Part shown: one piece after another, positions 1 through 9,388 of the stretch
How the letters are laid out: each line of letters begins with the position of its first letter
Position numbering within the stretch: the first letter of the stretch is position 1
NCBI GenBank assembly: GCA_016786565.1
Contig: JAEUVY010000080.1
Location: forward strand, 1 to 64,000
Source: Flavipsychrobacter sp.
GTDB lineage: Bacteria > Bacteroidota > Bacteroidia > Chitinophagales > Chitinophagaceae
DNA: 64,000 nucleotides
Reading direction: 5' to 3'
Notes under the pieces: model-generated
Seen by the model: the letters and a program-made list of their open reading frames with translations, nothing else
Databases searched by the model: none
What the model was told of the DNA's origin: nothing
Translations under genes and position numbers: made by a program

Positions 1-581
1 TCGCTATGGATGAGATAGACTATCATGTGCCGCTGGACAACACGGAAATATGGGAGATAAAAAGCACATCGGGCTTTGGTCATCCATTCCATATTCACGA
101 TGTGGAGTTCCATGTGCTTACGATAAACGGAGCCGCACCACCGGCCTATCAGGACGGCTGGAAGGATGTGATATTCGTGCCGGCGAACCAGACAGTACGA
201 TTCATTGCAAAATTCAACGACTATTCTGACTCTTTGAAACCCTACATGTTCCACTGCCATATCGCATTGCATGAGGATCTTGGCATGATGGGCCAATTTG
301 TCGTGGGCAACAGCCCCGCGGGCATCATGAATAAGGTGAAGAATGCCAAAATGAAACTCTACCCTAACCCAACGAAGGGAGCTATCAACTTTGAAATGGA
401 GAACGGAATAGTGATCCGACACGCTTCTGTGATCAACATACACGGACAGCAGGTATTTGAGGCAGAATTGAATGCAGAGAAAGCGGAACTGAATGTTTCG
501 AACCTGGCAAAGGGAATGTACTTCCTGCGTCTCACAGATACAGAGGGCGGCAGCTACATAAAATCTTACCTGATGGAATAA
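1..581 (+). CDS. Multicopper oxidase, C-terminal part, with T9SS sorting domain (5' partial)
   Basis: The reading frame is open at the left edge, so only the last ~190 residues of a larger secreted protein are visible. Counting from the first Met in view, HPFHIH (26-31) and HCH at 83-85, with H89 and M94 (HCHIALHEDLGMM), are the trinuclear and type-1 copper ligands of the last cupredoxin domain of multicopper oxidases. From about residue 113 the sequence becomes a T9SS type A sorting domain (KLYPNPTKG ... GMYFLRL ... SYLME), so the enzyme is expected to be exported across the outer membrane and anchored or released. The substrate (metal ion, phenol, other) cannot be told from this part. The next gene, a thioredoxin-fold protein, begins 31 bp downstream and is probably cotranscribed. 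Confidence 0.9.
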   Translation, partial: AMDEIDYHVPLDNTEIWEIKSTSGFGHPFHIHDVEFHVLTINGAAPPAYQDGWKDVIFVPANQTVRFIAKFNDYSDSLKPYMFHCHIALHEDLGMMGQFVVGNSPAGIMNKVKNAKMKLYPNPTKGAINFEMENGIVIRHASVINIHGQQVFEAELNAEKAELNVSNLAKGMYFLRLTDTEGGSYIKSYLME

Positions 582-612
582 CAATATCGCAAACCCTCAA
601 CTGACTGTACCA

Positions 613-1218
613 ATGAATCTAATAAAACCAATATTGACCACAGCAGTGGCAATTGCACTGAATATAACGGCCTTCGCAGGCTACAAGCCGGGTGACGAGG
701 TGAAGGACTTCAACCTGAAGAGCACTGACAACAAAATGATATCGCTGAACGGCTACAAGGATGCACGCGGCTTCATTGTTGTCTTTACCTGCAACCATTG
801 CCCGTTCGCAAAACTGTATCAGGATCGCATGAACGCTATGAACAAAGAATATGCATCCAAAGGCATACATGTGTTAGCGATCAGTTCGAATGACGCGATA
901 GCGGTACCTGAAGATAACTTTGAAGAGATGGCTGCGCGAGCCAAAGAACAACACTATAACTTCCCGTACCTGTATGACGAAACTCAGGACGTGGCGCGCG
1001 CATTTGGCGCAGTGAAAACGCCACACGCCTATGTGCTGTTCAAAGAGAAAGGAAAATGGATCGTTAAGTACAGCGGATCTATAGACGACAATGGCGCTGA
1101 ACCGGACAAAGTAAAAAACGCCTTTGTGAAGAATGCAGTTGACGCATTGCTGAGAAACGAAGCGGTACCGGTTGCATCAACGAAATCGGTGGGGTGCGCA
1201 ATCAAATGGAAACCATAA
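613..1218 (+). CDS. Thioredoxin-fold redoxin (AhpC/TSA-like), exported
   Basis: A 201-residue protein with an N-terminal signal sequence (about residues 1-22, ending FAG), followed by a redoxin-type thioredoxin fold: KPGDEVKDFNLKSTDNK, then the active-site CNHCPFA (C60 and C63) and the cis-Pro region VKTPHAYV. The CNHCPFA variant is typical of a family of periplasmic thioredoxin-like proteins annotated as redoxin or thioredoxin family. It probably handles thiol-disulfide exchange or peroxide in the periplasm. It follows a multicopper oxidase by 31 bp, so a role in copper protein maturation or copper-induced stress is a reasonable inference but is not shown. A strong hairpin follows the stop codon. 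Confidence 0.85.
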   Translation: MNLIKPILTTAVAIALNITAFAGYKPGDEVKDFNLKSTDNKMISLNGYKDARGFIVVFTCNHCPFAKLYQDRMNAMNKEYASKGIHVLAISSNDAIAVPEDNFEEMAARAKEQHYNFPYLYDETQDVARAFGAVKTPHAYVLFKEKGKWIVKYSGSIDDNGAEPDKVKNAFVKNAVDALLRNEAVPVASTKSVGCAIKWKP

Positions 1219-1243
1219 GAATATAGTAGTTGACACGAATAAA

Positions 1244-1271
1244 AAAGGGCGCTCAATGCTGAGCGCCCTTT
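1244..1271. terminator. Bidirectional intrinsic terminator
   Basis: A perfect 12-bp inverted repeat (AAAGGGCGCTCA / TGAGCGCCCTTT) with a 4-base loop lies between two convergent genes. It has A-runs on the left and T-runs on the right, so it can stop transcription from both sides. Confidence 0.85.
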
Positions 1272-1293
1272 CTATTGTGTCAGATATTCTGAA

Positions 1294-4200
1294 TTACAGC
1301 TTAGTTATCTTCACTTTGCGTGAGATCTCATTCTGCCTTACTTCAAGAATGTACACACCTGCAGGAAGATCGCGACCTGCTTTGATAGATGTGTTTGTTG
1401 ATTGTGCTTTCTGCATCTCAACTACACGACCGGTGATATCGAAGATAACGATGTCTGCAACATTGCTGATCTCGCTTTCGATGTCCACATTGATGTCGCT
1501 TGTAGTTGGGTTAGGATATACCAACATGCTGAAGTTGTTCTCGTTCACAACCTCTGCAGCGATAGGCATGCCTTCTTTTGCAGATGTTCCGCAGCTTGAT
1601 GCGCATGAACCCAGCCTGTCGCCTGCGTGGTTCGTCAGGTGAGACGGAACGGCGCTTGATGCTATAGACAGTGTCTGCGGATTTGACGGATTGCCCGGAG
1701 GAACGTGACAAAGGATCACTTTGTTGCTGTTTGATGCGTCACGTGCGTCTATCACACACATGCTAACGGTAGCTGTGGTGCTGCAGCCGTTGCTGTTGGT
1801 AACCGTAACTGTGTACACATAAGTACCTGCAGCAGTTGGCGTGAATACAGGGCTCTGACATGTAGTGCAGCTAAGGCGTGTACCCGGTGTCCATGAGTAA
1901 GTGAAGCCTGAACCACCTGTGCCATTTGCAGTAAGCGTAGCGCTCTGCGGACCATATCCCAGATAGATGTTGTTGGCAACGCCACCTGTGTAGGTAGTGT
2001 TAGCCGGTGTAACTGAGATAGATGCAGATGGCTGGTACTGTACAGTTACAGTAGCATTGCATGTAGATACATTACCGTTAACGTCTGTAACAGTAAGCGT
2101 TACTGTGTTCGCACCTGCATTAGCACAGGTGAATGTAGATGGACTAACACTCATAGAAGCGATACCGCAGTTGTCGGAGCTACCATTGTCAACGTTTGAA
2201 GCAGTGATAGAACCGCTGCCACCTGACAGACTCAGTGTGTAGTTCTGGCAGCTTGCCACAGGGTTCTGGTTGTCAACTACAGTTATTGTCTGAGTTGCAG
2301 TTGCAGTATTTCCGTTCACGTCTGTAACAGTCCATGTGATGTTGTGTGTACCTACAGCGTAAGTACCTGCATCATCGCTGGTAACGCTTGCTACACCGCA
2401 GTTATCGGCAGTTGTTGCAGTACCCAGGTCATAACCTGTTGCGTTACATGCACCGCTGTTAGCGTTTACAGTAACATTGGCAGGTGCAGTGATTGTTGGA
2501 TTCTGGTTGTCAACTACAGTGATCGTTTGCGTTGCAGTAGCTGTGTTGCCGTGTACATCTGTAACAGTCCATATAATGTTGTGTGTACCTACAGCGTAGG
2601 TGCCTGCATCATCGTTTGTAACGCTTGCTACACCGCAGTTATCAGCAGTTGTTGCAGTACCCAGGTCATAACCTGTTGCGTTACATGCACCGCTGTTAGC
2701 GTTTACAGTAACGTTTGCTGGTGCAGTGATCGTTGGATTCTGGTTGTCATTTACAGTAACTGTGAAGCTGCAGCTTGCAGTACCACAACCATTAGTTGCA
2801 GTTGCAGTAACTGTAGTTACACCAACACTGAATGATGAACCTGAAGCATGAGAATAAGTAACGGTAGGAGACGTTCCGGTTGTTGTTGCCGCGTCAAAAG
2901 AAACGTTTGCGCTACAAGCACCTGTTGCGGCATCGGCCGAAACTGCACCCGCACAAGAAATTGAAGGAGCCGTACAAGCAGACAGGATATTTACAGTATA
3001 GTCCTGTGCCTCACCGTAGTAGTAGTCACTACAAGGATTCATGTTAGGATATGGAGTCGCGTAGTAGTAATATCCGCAACGCACCCTCATAGTATGGCTT
3101 CCCAGTGCTGCGCCGGAAGGAATGGTCAATGAGAAAGAATTAGTGTTAACAAAGTAGCTGACACCACCAACAGCCTCTGAGCTTTCAAAAGTACCGTTGT
3201 TGTTGAAATCGATCCACGCCTGTACATTCTGTTGATAATATGAACCAACCGTGATAGAGGCTGAATAGCTATTTCCCTGAACGAAATTAACCGGTGTCAC
3301 CACACTTCTTCTGTCCTGATAACCTGAACCATTACAGCCGGAACCGTTGTCTACCAGATTTGAACCCGATGCACCGGTTACTGAGAAGTTGTTAATGTAC
3401 ATATCGTAAGAAGAGCAAGCATATGATGCAGACGAGTATGCCGGCGTACAGTAAGTAATTGCTACTGCCATTGGCTTTGTAACGTAGCAGCTTCCAATTG
3501 AATAGGTGATCGTGGCGTTTCCTATCGCAACACCGGTAACAACACCGGTTGAAGAAACCGTTGCTATAGATGTGTTGCTACTTGTCCATACACCTCCGGA
3601 TGTAGCGTTCCCCAAAGCTGTAGTGTAGCCCGGCACAACTGTGCCCGCCCCGGTAATAGCTGTAGGGCCGGTAACTGTAATTGCGTATGTAGCTGTACAA
3701 CCTAATGAATAGCTAATAGTTGCAGTTCCACCTGCCACAGCTGTAACCACTCCTGTAGAAGGATCAACTGTTGCTACGGCAGTATTGCTGCTGCTCCATG
3801 TTCCACCGGCTATTGAAGCGCTCAATGAAACCGTTCCACCACCACACAGTGTGTTTGTTCCACTGATGGTTGGTGCTGAGTTTACTACGACTGTAGTAGA
3901 AGCTGAAGCCGAACATCCGCCACCTGTAATGTTGGTAAGAGTAGCGGTGTAAGTACCTGACATATCTGTAGTAACGTTTGTGAGGATCGGGTTGCCACCT
4001 GTTGCAGTGAAACCGTTAGGACCTGTCCATGTGAAACTTCCGCCATTTGCTGCGAGGAAGTCCATCTGGTTCAGCATGATCTGGTATTGGTTACCGGCAG
4101 TACCACCACCCCATGGGGCAGTAGAAGCACAGCGGCATGCGTGATAGTCCTGGTCGGGGCCCTGAATTATGAGGCGTCCGTGATTACCACCCGGATAAAC

Positions 4201-4887
4201 ACCGGCTATGGCAACTGTTGTCGATGAATTGGCCATGATATAGGCATGCATCCAACTCGGCCAGCTGGTAACAGACAAGTGGTGATTGGTAAAGCAGCCA
4301 TTAATGCCATTGGCCACCAGAGTAGGGAACGGCGCGGGATTTACAAGGATATAACTACATCCGGCCGATCCGTCATTCTGAGTACCAACGATGTTCGGGT
4401 ACAGATTTCCGATGTTGGCATAATCACCATCCCAGAATATGCTGCCACCGGTGGCAAGATATGCCTCAAGCAGCCCCCACGTGATATTAGCATCGTATGG
4501 AGACGCCCATGTGAACATGAGTACGTCGTACTGAGCCTTCAATAATGCCGCGCGTGCCGCGTTGGTAGAAGCACTTGCAAATATTGCATCGAAAGTAGCA
4601 TTGCTGATACGCGTGATGCTACCGGGGCGGTCTCCTGAAGAGAACAACTCGTTGAATTCCTGATTACCGGCATTACCCCCGATACCGGCAACCCGCACGA
4701 AATTGGTCGATGTTCCGCCCACAGTACCTACCGCGGTAAGCGATATACTATTGCCAACACAAGCCGGGCCTGTATTCGCTACCGAGGAAATGACAGGCGT
4801 AGTACACTGCGCTTGCGTGGTGTTATTTACTGCGAGGCCAAAGGACATCATCAGTAAGAACCGTAAGTAATAATTGATACGTTTCAT
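1294..4887 (-). CDS. Large secreted surface protein: ThuA-like domain, Big_2, GEVED, HYR repeats, T9SS sorting domain
   Basis: A 1,197-residue protein with a signal peptide (cleavage near residue 26, TQAQ). Residues ~60-290 resemble a GATase/ThuA-like alpha/beta domain (DVLMFTWASPYDANITWGLL, GGSIFWDGDY). Next come an Ig-like segment and Big_2-like repeats (GGTWSSSNTAVATVDPSTG), a GEVED domain (AWIDFNNNGTFESSEA ... GEAQDYTVNI), then HYR repeats, two of them 79 residues long and nearly identical (DNQNPTITAPANVTVNANSG ...). A Cys-rich motif follows (CHVPPGNP ... HLTNHAGDRLGSC), and finally a T9SS type A sorting domain (VYPNPTTSD ... RKVKITKL). It is most likely an adhesin-like surface protein. 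The DNA encoding the HYR repeats is itself a tandem repeat, so copy number may vary. The order of the N-terminal domains is certain; the ThuA-like naming is tentative. Confidence 0.88.
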   Translation of the reverse strand: MKRINYYLRFLLMMSFGLAVNNTTQAQCTTPVISSVANTGPACVGNSISLTAVGTVGGTSTNFVRVAGIGGNAGNQEFNELFSSGDRPGSITRISNATFDAIFASASTNAARAALLKAQYDVLMFTWASPYDANITWGLLEAYLATGGSIFWDGDYANIGNLYPNIVGTQNDGSAGCSYILVNPAPFPTLVANGINGCFTNHHLSVTSWPSWMHAYIMANSSTTVAIAGVYPGGNHGRLIIQGPDQDYHACRCASTAPWGGGTAGNQYQIMLNQMDFLAANGGSFTWTGPNGFTATGGNPILTNVTTDMSGTYTATLTNITGGGCSASASTTVVVNSAPTISGTNTLCGGGTVSLSASIAGGTWSSSNTAVATVDPSTGVVTAVAGGTATISYSLGCTATYAITVTGPTAITGAGTVVPGYTTALGNATSGGVWTSSNTSIATVSSTGVVTGVAIGNATITYSIGSCYVTKPMAVAITYCTPAYSSASYACSSYDMYINNFSVTGASGSNLVDNGSGCNGSGYQDRRSVVTPVNFVQGNSYSASITVGSYYQQNVQAWIDFNNNGTFESSEAVGGVSYFVNTNSFSLTIPSGAALGSHTMRVRCGYYYYATPYPNMNPCSDYYYGEAQDYTVNILSACTAPSISCAGAVSADAATGACSANVSFDAATTTGTSPTVTYSHASGSSFSVGVTTVTATATNGCGTASCSFTVTVNDNQNPTITAPANVTVNANSGACNATGYDLGTATTADNCGVASVTNDDAGTYAVGTHNIIWTVTDVHGNTATATQTITVVDNQNPTITAPANVTVNANSGACNATGYDLGTATTADNCGVASVTSDDAGTYAVGTHNITWTVTDVNGNTATATQTITVVDNQNPVASCQNYTLSLSGGSGSITASNVDNGSSDNCGIASMSVSPSTFTCANAGANTVTLTVTDVNGNVSTCNATVTVQYQPSASISVTPANTTYTGGVANNIYLGYGPQSATLTANGTGGSGFTYSWTPGTRLSCTTCQSPVFTPTAAGTYVYTVTVTNSNGCSTTATVSMCVIDARDASNSNKVILCHVPPGNPSNPQTLSIASSAVPSHLTNHAGDRLGSCASSCGTSAKEGMPIAAEVVNENNFSMLVYPNPTTSDINVDIESEISNVADIVIFDITGRVVEMQKAQSTNTSIKAGRDLPAGVYILEVRQNEISRKVKITKL
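2264..2755 (-). repeat. 237-bp tandem repeat within the HYR region
   Basis: Two full copies of a 237-bp unit (79 codons) begin at 2264 and 2501 and a partial third begins at 2738. The two encoded units differ at only three residues that I can see (N/S, I/T, H/N). Such near identity suggests recent duplication or gene conversion and a risk of collapse in short-read assembly. Confidence 0.9.
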
Positions 4888-4932
4888 AAAATAGTTTTTG
4901 AAGAATGTTTTGAAATTGGTTGTGGATAATGG

Positions 4933-5304
4933 TTAATCGTGCTGATGATTTGCGTGAATCATCATCCAGATCGCGTGCAGGTCCCAATAGATATCTGCGT
5001 CCTCCGGAGAAAGACCTACCGGCGGTACCAGTTCATCAAAATGATCTTCAAAGTAGTGTTTGTATTCGTGTGCCTCATCCGGGTAACTTATCATCCACAG
5101 CTTAGCTGTGTCTTGCGTGGCCTGTGTGTACTGAACTACCACACCGTCGTGCCATTTCTTGCCATCGCCGGCGGTCCAGCGGTGAACGGTTGGTTTGTGC
5201 GGCGCAAGTGCATTAAGCGCAGTTCGGTGCTCTGCCATACTTTGCGCATAACCGGCTATTCCCGATACGAGGAACAGCATGAAAAGCAATAGTGTTTTCT
5301 TCAT
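4933..5304 (-). CDS. Small secreted protein of unknown function
   Basis: A 123-residue protein with a clear signal peptide (MKKTLLLFMLFLVSGIAGYAQ). The mature part is rich in His, Trp, Asp and Glu (HRWTAGDGKKWHDGVVVQY, YWDLHAIWMMIHANHQHD at the C-terminus). I recognise no family. It reads in the same direction as the large T9SS protein that starts 46 bp downstream, so the two may share a transcript. The His-rich C-terminus could bind metal, but that is speculation. Confidence 0.7.
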   Translation of the reverse strand: MKKTLLLFMLFLVSGIAGYAQSMAEHRTALNALAPHKPTVHRWTAGDGKKWHDGVVVQYTQATQDTAKLWMISYPDEAHEYKHYFEDHFDELVPPVGLSPEDADIYWDLHAIWMMIHANHQHD

Positions 5305-5703
5305 TGTTCTGGTTTTTTGTGATTAAAAAATATATGTTTAAAAAAATATAAATGTTATGACAACAACAAGCCGATACACGCGTATTGCATGTAAGTAATT
5401 ATCATTTAACTAGATCAGCCAAAAATCAATCCAAAAGACAACTCCAGTCATCGCGGTACACGTGGCACCGGTCGATCATAATCCTGAGTACTTTGATTAG
5501 GGAGGTATTGGTTAGAAAGGAATAATAACCCTTGCGGGTGTTACAGTAAAAGTAATGTTAAAACGATAAATTAAACAACAAATTCATGTTTTCGTTTTGT
5601 TAATCAAATGTCAAGCCATGTGCATACATAACCTAAATAGTTGAAAACGAATAAACAGCAACTGAAGCCGTAAACTGAAAAATAATTGAAGACTTGCCCG
5701 AAT
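5305..5703. other. Intergenic region with no recognised feature
   Basis: About 400 bp of AT-rich DNA upstream of the small secreted protein. I see no open frame of note, no tRNA-like fold, no strong hairpin and no exact TAnnTTTG-type promoter that I could assign with confidence. Confidence 0.5.
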
Positions 5704-6771
5704 TTAGCCCGAAAATGACGACAAACAATCGATCAACCTGACTGTTTCAGGCTCTGTATTGTAGTAATGGAAGCTGATACGAACAAGACCGTTGCGAACA
5801 GTGACCACAAAACCATTGTCTTTCAGGTATGCGCCCAGACCATTATCATCGCGCAGAAGAACGAAGGAGGCGCGATGTGTAGTGCTCAGATCGCCGATGA
5901 CAGTGAGCTTCAGATCAGCTATGGATCTGAGGAATAGGTCTGTGAGTTGTCGGTTGTGGGCTTCAATAGCAGCAAGTCCCATTTGGTTCTTTCGCTCTAT
6001 CTCGGCTGCCAATATACTGTAGCCATACATGTTGGGGCTGCCCGGCTCGTAACTCTTGATGGACGGCACATACATCCATTTGTCGGCCACCATATGGTAG
6101 CTGTTATGGCCACCTACAACAGGTGGGTATTGCTGCATAAACGCATCGGCAATGTAGAGTGTGCCATTACCAAATCCGGCGTTCATCCATTTGTAGTGGC
6201 TTGAGATCAACACATCAGTGTTCAGTTGGCTGAGATCGATCGTAATTGCTCCCAGCGACTGAGTGGCATCTACAATAAAGACTACTCCATGTTTATGACA
6301 CAGGTCGCCGATATCCTTCAGGTCTATGCGGAAGGCAGAGTTCCACTGCACGTGGCTTATAGCAACAATGTCAACTGTGCGGTTAGTGACTGCAGAACGC
6401 ACTGCATCCATGTCGATATGAAAACCATCGGGGGCATCTACCCAGGTGATGGCGAAGTTGTTGATACGGAATGGTTCGAGCAATGAGGGATAATCGCCCT
6501 TGTATAGTAGCACACGCTCTGTACCCTTTAAGGACTGTACTACGGCATTGAGTGCCCAAGAGAAGTTGGGGACGAGGGCTACGTTATTGGCATTGGCACC
6601 TATGAAGGCGGCCATCAACTCTCGGGTCCTTTGCTCCTCGTTGAAGCGCCACTCTTCTGAAGCGGTACTACTGTTGGTGGTGAATGCCTCGTAAAGCGCG
6701 TTACCGGCAGCGAGAGCTTCGGGGGCTATGAGGCCGCAGCCGGCGGTGTTGAGGTAGGTTGTTTGTGCCAT
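5704..6771 (-). CDS. Class V aminotransferase-fold PLP enzyme
   Basis: A 355-residue protein of the class V aminotransferase / cysteine desulfurase-like superfamily. Visible PLP residues are D168 and Q171 in IVDATQS, H192 and the Schiff-base lysine K194 in SSHYKWM. It starts close to the substrate-binding motif YLNTAGCG, as in isopenicillin-N-epimerase- and kynureninase-like members. There is no SufS/IscS-type catalytic Cys loop that I can point to, so the reaction is undetermined: epimerase, lyase or aminotransferase are all possible. It lies downstream of tuf but is separated from it by a terminator, so it is probably transcribed independently. Confidence 0.85.
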   Translation of the reverse strand: MAQTTYLNTAGCGLIAPEALAAGNALYEAFTTNSSTASEEWRFNEEQRTRELMAAFIGANANNVALVPNFSWALNAVVQSLKGTERVLLYKGDYPSLLEPFRINNFAITWVDAPDGFHIDMDAVRSAVTNRTVDIVAISHVQWNSAFRIDLKDIGDLCHKHGVVFIVDATQSLGAITIDLSQLNTDVLISSHYKWMNAGFGNGTLYIADAFMQQYPPVVGGHNSYHMVADKWMYVPSIKSYEPGSPNMYGYSILAAEIERKNQMGLAAIEAHNRQLTDLFLRSIADLKLTVIGDLSTTHRASFVLLRDDNGLGAYLKDNGFVVTVRNGLVRISFHYYNTEPETVRLIDCLSSFSG

Positions 6772-6825
6772 TGGAGTAAGGGAGTTTGGGGTGTAAAGTT
6801 CCTGTTTTGAACGTTAAGAACAACA

Positions 6826-6857
6826 AAAAAGCCGACCCATATTTGGGACGGCTTTTT
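6826..6857 (-). terminator. Terminator after tuf
   Basis: A hairpin with arms AAAAAGCCGACCC and GGGACGGCTTTTT (one mismatch) lies just past the tuf stop codon and ends in a U-run on the minus-strand transcript. Confidence 0.85.
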
Positions 6858-6891
6858 GTACTATCTATGAGCAGCGTGGCTGCGTCAATGA

Positions 6892-8079
6892 TTACTTGAT
6901 GATCTCAGTAACCTGACCTGCACCTACTGTACGGCCACCTTCGCGGATCGCGAATTTCAGACCTTTTTCCATCGCGATCGGAGCGATGAGTTTTACCAGG
7001 AGGTTCACGTTATCACCAGGCATTACCATTTCCACACCTGCTGGCAGTTCGCACTCACCAGTTACGTCAGTTGTACGGAAATAGAACTGAGGACGGTATT
7101 TGTTGAAGAATGGAGTGTGACGACCACCTTCTTCTTTGCTCAGTACGTAAACTTCGCCTTTGAACTCAGTGTGAGGAGTGATGCTCTTAGGAGCGCAGAT
7201 AACCATACCACGACGGATATCTTTCTTCTCAATACCACGGAGGAGGAGACCAGCGTTGTCGCCAGCTTCACCACGGTCGAGGAGCTTTTTGAACATTTCC
7301 ACACCTGTACAAGTTGAAGTGAGCGGAGCTTCGTTGAAACCAACGATCTCAACGTTGTCACCAACTTTGATGATACCACGCTCGATACGACCTGTAGCCA
7401 CGGTACCGCGACCTGTGATCGTGAACACGTCTTCTACAGACATCAGGAACGCCTGATCGATAGGACGTGGAGGCAGTGGGATGTAGCTATCAACAGCATC
7501 CATCAGATCTTCTACAGCCTTAACCCACTTAGCGTCGCCAGCGAGTGCGCCTGTAGCTGAACCCTGGATGATAGGTGTGTTGTCACCATCATAATCGTAT
7601 TTGCTCAGCAGATCACGGATCTCCATCTCAACGAGTTCGAGGATCTCAGCGTCTTCTACGAGGTCAACTTTGTTCATGAATACAACGATACGAGGTACAC
7701 CTACCTGGCGAGCCAGAAGGATGTGCTCTTTCGTCTGTGGCATCGGACCATCAGTAGAAGCAACCACGAGGATAGCGCCGTCCATCTGGGCAGCACCAGT
7801 GATCATGTTCTTTACATAGTCGGCGTGACCAGGGCAGTCAACGTGTGCGTAGTGACGGTTGGCTGTCTGGTATTCAACGTGCGCTGTATTGATAGTGATA
7901 CCACGCTCTTTTTCTTCCGGAGCCGCGTCGATCTCATCATATCCTTTCTTTTCTGCCAGACCTTTGTTTGCCAGAATAGTAGTGATCGCAGCTGTCAGCG
8001 TGGTTTTACCATGGTCAACGTGGCCGATGGTACCAATGTTTACGTGGGGTTTCTCCCGCTTAAAGGTTTCTTTTGCCAT
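6892..8079 (-). CDS. tuf: Translation elongation factor Tu
   Basis: A full-length 395-residue EF-Tu, the GTPase that brings aminoacyl-tRNA to the ribosome. The G-domain motifs are GHVDHGKT (19-26), DCPGHADY and NKVD, followed by domains II and III ([45 protein letters not shown]). It keeps its ancestral position downstream of a Thr-Tyr-Gly-Thr tRNA cluster, but about 2.2 kb of other DNA separates them. It has its own -7 element. The usual downstream neighbours (tRNA-Trp, secE, nusG, rplK) are absent; a terminator and an aminotransferase gene follow. Confidence 0.99.
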   Translation of the reverse strand: MAKETFKREKPHVNIGTIGHVDHGKTTLTAAITTILANKGLAEKKGYDEIDAAPEEKERGITINTAHVEYQTANRHYAHVDCPGHADYVKNMITGAAQMDGAILVVASTDGPMPQTKEHILLARQVGVPRIVVFMNKVDLVEDAEILELVEMEIRDLLSKYDYDGDNTPIIQGSATGALAGDAKWVKAVEDLMDAVDSYIPLPPRPIDQAFLMSVEDVFTITGRGTVATGRIERGIIKVGDNVEIVGFNEAPLTSTCTGVEMFKKLLDRGEAGDNAGLLLRGIEKKDIRRGMVICAPKSITPHTEFKGEVYVLSKEEGGRHTPFFNKYRPQFYFRTTDVTGECELPAGVEMVMPGDNVNLLVKLIAPIAMEKGLKFAIREGGRTVGAGQVTEIIK

Positions 8080-8126
8080 TTTTTATTGTTTTGAATTATT
8101 AGATTGTGCTTTATCTTAAAAAGTGT

Positions 8127-8135
8127 GCAAATATA
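8127..8135 (-). promoter_or_regulatory. tuf promoter -7 element
   Basis: Minus strand reads TATATTTGC, a match to the Bacteroidota -7 consensus TAnnTTTG, 48 bp upstream of the tuf start. No TTG sits at the ideal -33 distance. Confidence 0.65.
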
Positions 8136-8160
8136 AGGTAAATATCTTCTCCTAATAAAA

Positions 8161-9186
8161 TTATTTTTTGGTTTCCGCTAAATGTTTATGAATTACCTGC
8201 ATGGAAAAGCCGCAAAACAGACAAATTAGGGGCATGGAAAGGTAAAACATACGCTCGAAAGAGCTGGAAAGCACCATATGTACGAAAATAGCCAGCATGA
8301 AGAAGGTCATCCACGCGTGCCAGTTGGCGCGCACTATAGCCTTGTAGCCGGGACCGATGAGAAGGGCAATAGCCGGAAAGATGAGCCAGACGCCGGGATT
8401 GGACAGCACATCGTAGGCACCATGGAAGGAAAATAAGCGACGGGTATGATCGGCGAGGTGGTAGATGTGACCCACGTCGGAGGACAAGCCGTCGGTGGGA
8501 GGGAGACCGGCGACCCTATCGAATGCATAGCGGAAGGAGAATACCAAAATTGCGGCTGCGGCGAAGTACACGATCTGCCGCATTTTGCTGATGCTGCCAA
8601 AGAAGAAAATGAGAGGTGCTATGAACACAAAGGCCTCTTTGGCAAACGGCCCGATGAAGATGGCCAGCGTGAGCAAGGTGCTGTTCCGCTCTTTGATGCC
8701 GAGTAATGTGATGCCCACGACGAGACAATATATGGAGTCGGCGATTGGGGTGCCGGCAATGTAGGGTGTCCAGCGGCAGGTGAGCATGACCAGCAAACCG
8801 GCCAGGGCATAGACCACAGGGAGCCCAAAGGAACGGCAGAACCTGTAGATGACCAACCCCCACAGACTCATGAGCAGACAATTGACGAGGTAAAAACTTA
8901 CGGCCAGCGAGAAGTCGCCATTGAAGTTCATGGGGCGCATGACGTTGAATGCAGGCCCGGCCACAGCGTTGACGCCTGCAGCCAATAGCGGCACGATGGG
9001 ACGGTAACGACGGACGGGACTCTGGTGCAACTCGAAGCGGGCCAGACCGGTGTAGGTCTGGCAGTCGGGGCTGGATAGGTAGTCGTAATTGTCCATGAGC
9101 GAGAATGCGGCTCCGTGTATCACCGCGAGGCAAAACAGGAACACGAGTGTGTATTCGTGCAGCAGGAACTTTTTGAGTTGGTCCAT
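8161..9186 (-). CDS. Polytopic membrane protein, possibly GT-C-like, unknown function
   Basis: A 341-residue integral membrane protein with about eight to ten hydrophobic segments. A loop after the first segment carries acidic and polar residues (MDNYDYLSSPDCQTYTGLARF), in the place where GT-C glycosyltransferases have their catalytic Asp. The conserved-looking stretch RYRPIVPLLAAGVNAVAGP follows. I do not recognise a named family; a lipid-linked sugar transferase is possible. The gene sits between the tRNA cluster and tuf, where no gene is expected in the ancestral arrangement, so it is probably an insertion. Its stop codon is close to the tuf promoter. Confidence 0.75.
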   Translation of the reverse strand: MDQLKKFLLHEYTLVFLFCLAVIHGAAFSLMDNYDYLSSPDCQTYTGLARFELHQSPVRRYRPIVPLLAAGVNAVAGPAFNVMRPMNFNGDFSLAVSFYLVNCLLMSLWGLVIYRFCRSFGLPVVYALAGLLVMLTCRWTPYIAGTPIADSIYCLVVGITLLGIKERNSTLLTLAIFIGPFAKEAFVFIAPLIFFFGSISKMRQIVYFAAAAILVFSFRYAFDRVAGLPPTDGLSSDVGHIYHLADHTRRLFSFHGAYDVLSNPGVWLIFPAIALLIGPGYKAIVRANWHAWMTFFMLAIFVHMVLSSSFERMFYLSMPLICLFCGFSMQVIHKHLAETKK

Positions 9187-9357
9187 CGTATGCTGTAAAT
9201 GTAAGGCGATATCATGCTATGGTGTATGTGGGTTTGGGTCGAAGGTATTGGGGAGTTGTTTTGGTGTGTGGTGATTCCGTTCCTATTGCTTCTCAATGCG
9301 CATTTTTTTCTTTTTTGCTCGTTTTGCATCTAACTGATTGATATTCAATAAAAAGGT

Positions 9358-9384
9358 GGGAAGCGGGTGTGCATTCTGCTTCCC
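9358..9384. repeat. Hairpin-forming inverted repeat
   Basis: GGGAAGC (9358-9364) is repeated inverted as GCTTCCC (9378-9384) with a 13-base loop. It is part of a repeat-rich stretch upstream of the membrane-protein gene. Confidence 0.6.
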
Positions 9385-9388
9385 AAAA

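Noticed and set aside
2344..2835. 163-codon plus-strand frame
   Set aside because: Shadow of the HYR tandem repeats of the minus-strand gene; Cys/Ser/Val-rich composition without a domain.
5305..5703. Hidden small RNA or gene
   Set aside because: No promoter, hairpin or coding signal strong enough to support one.
8516..9133. 205-codon minus-strand frame inside the membrane-protein gene
   Set aside because: His/Arg-rich out-of-frame shadow; the 341-residue frame has clear transmembrane periodicity.
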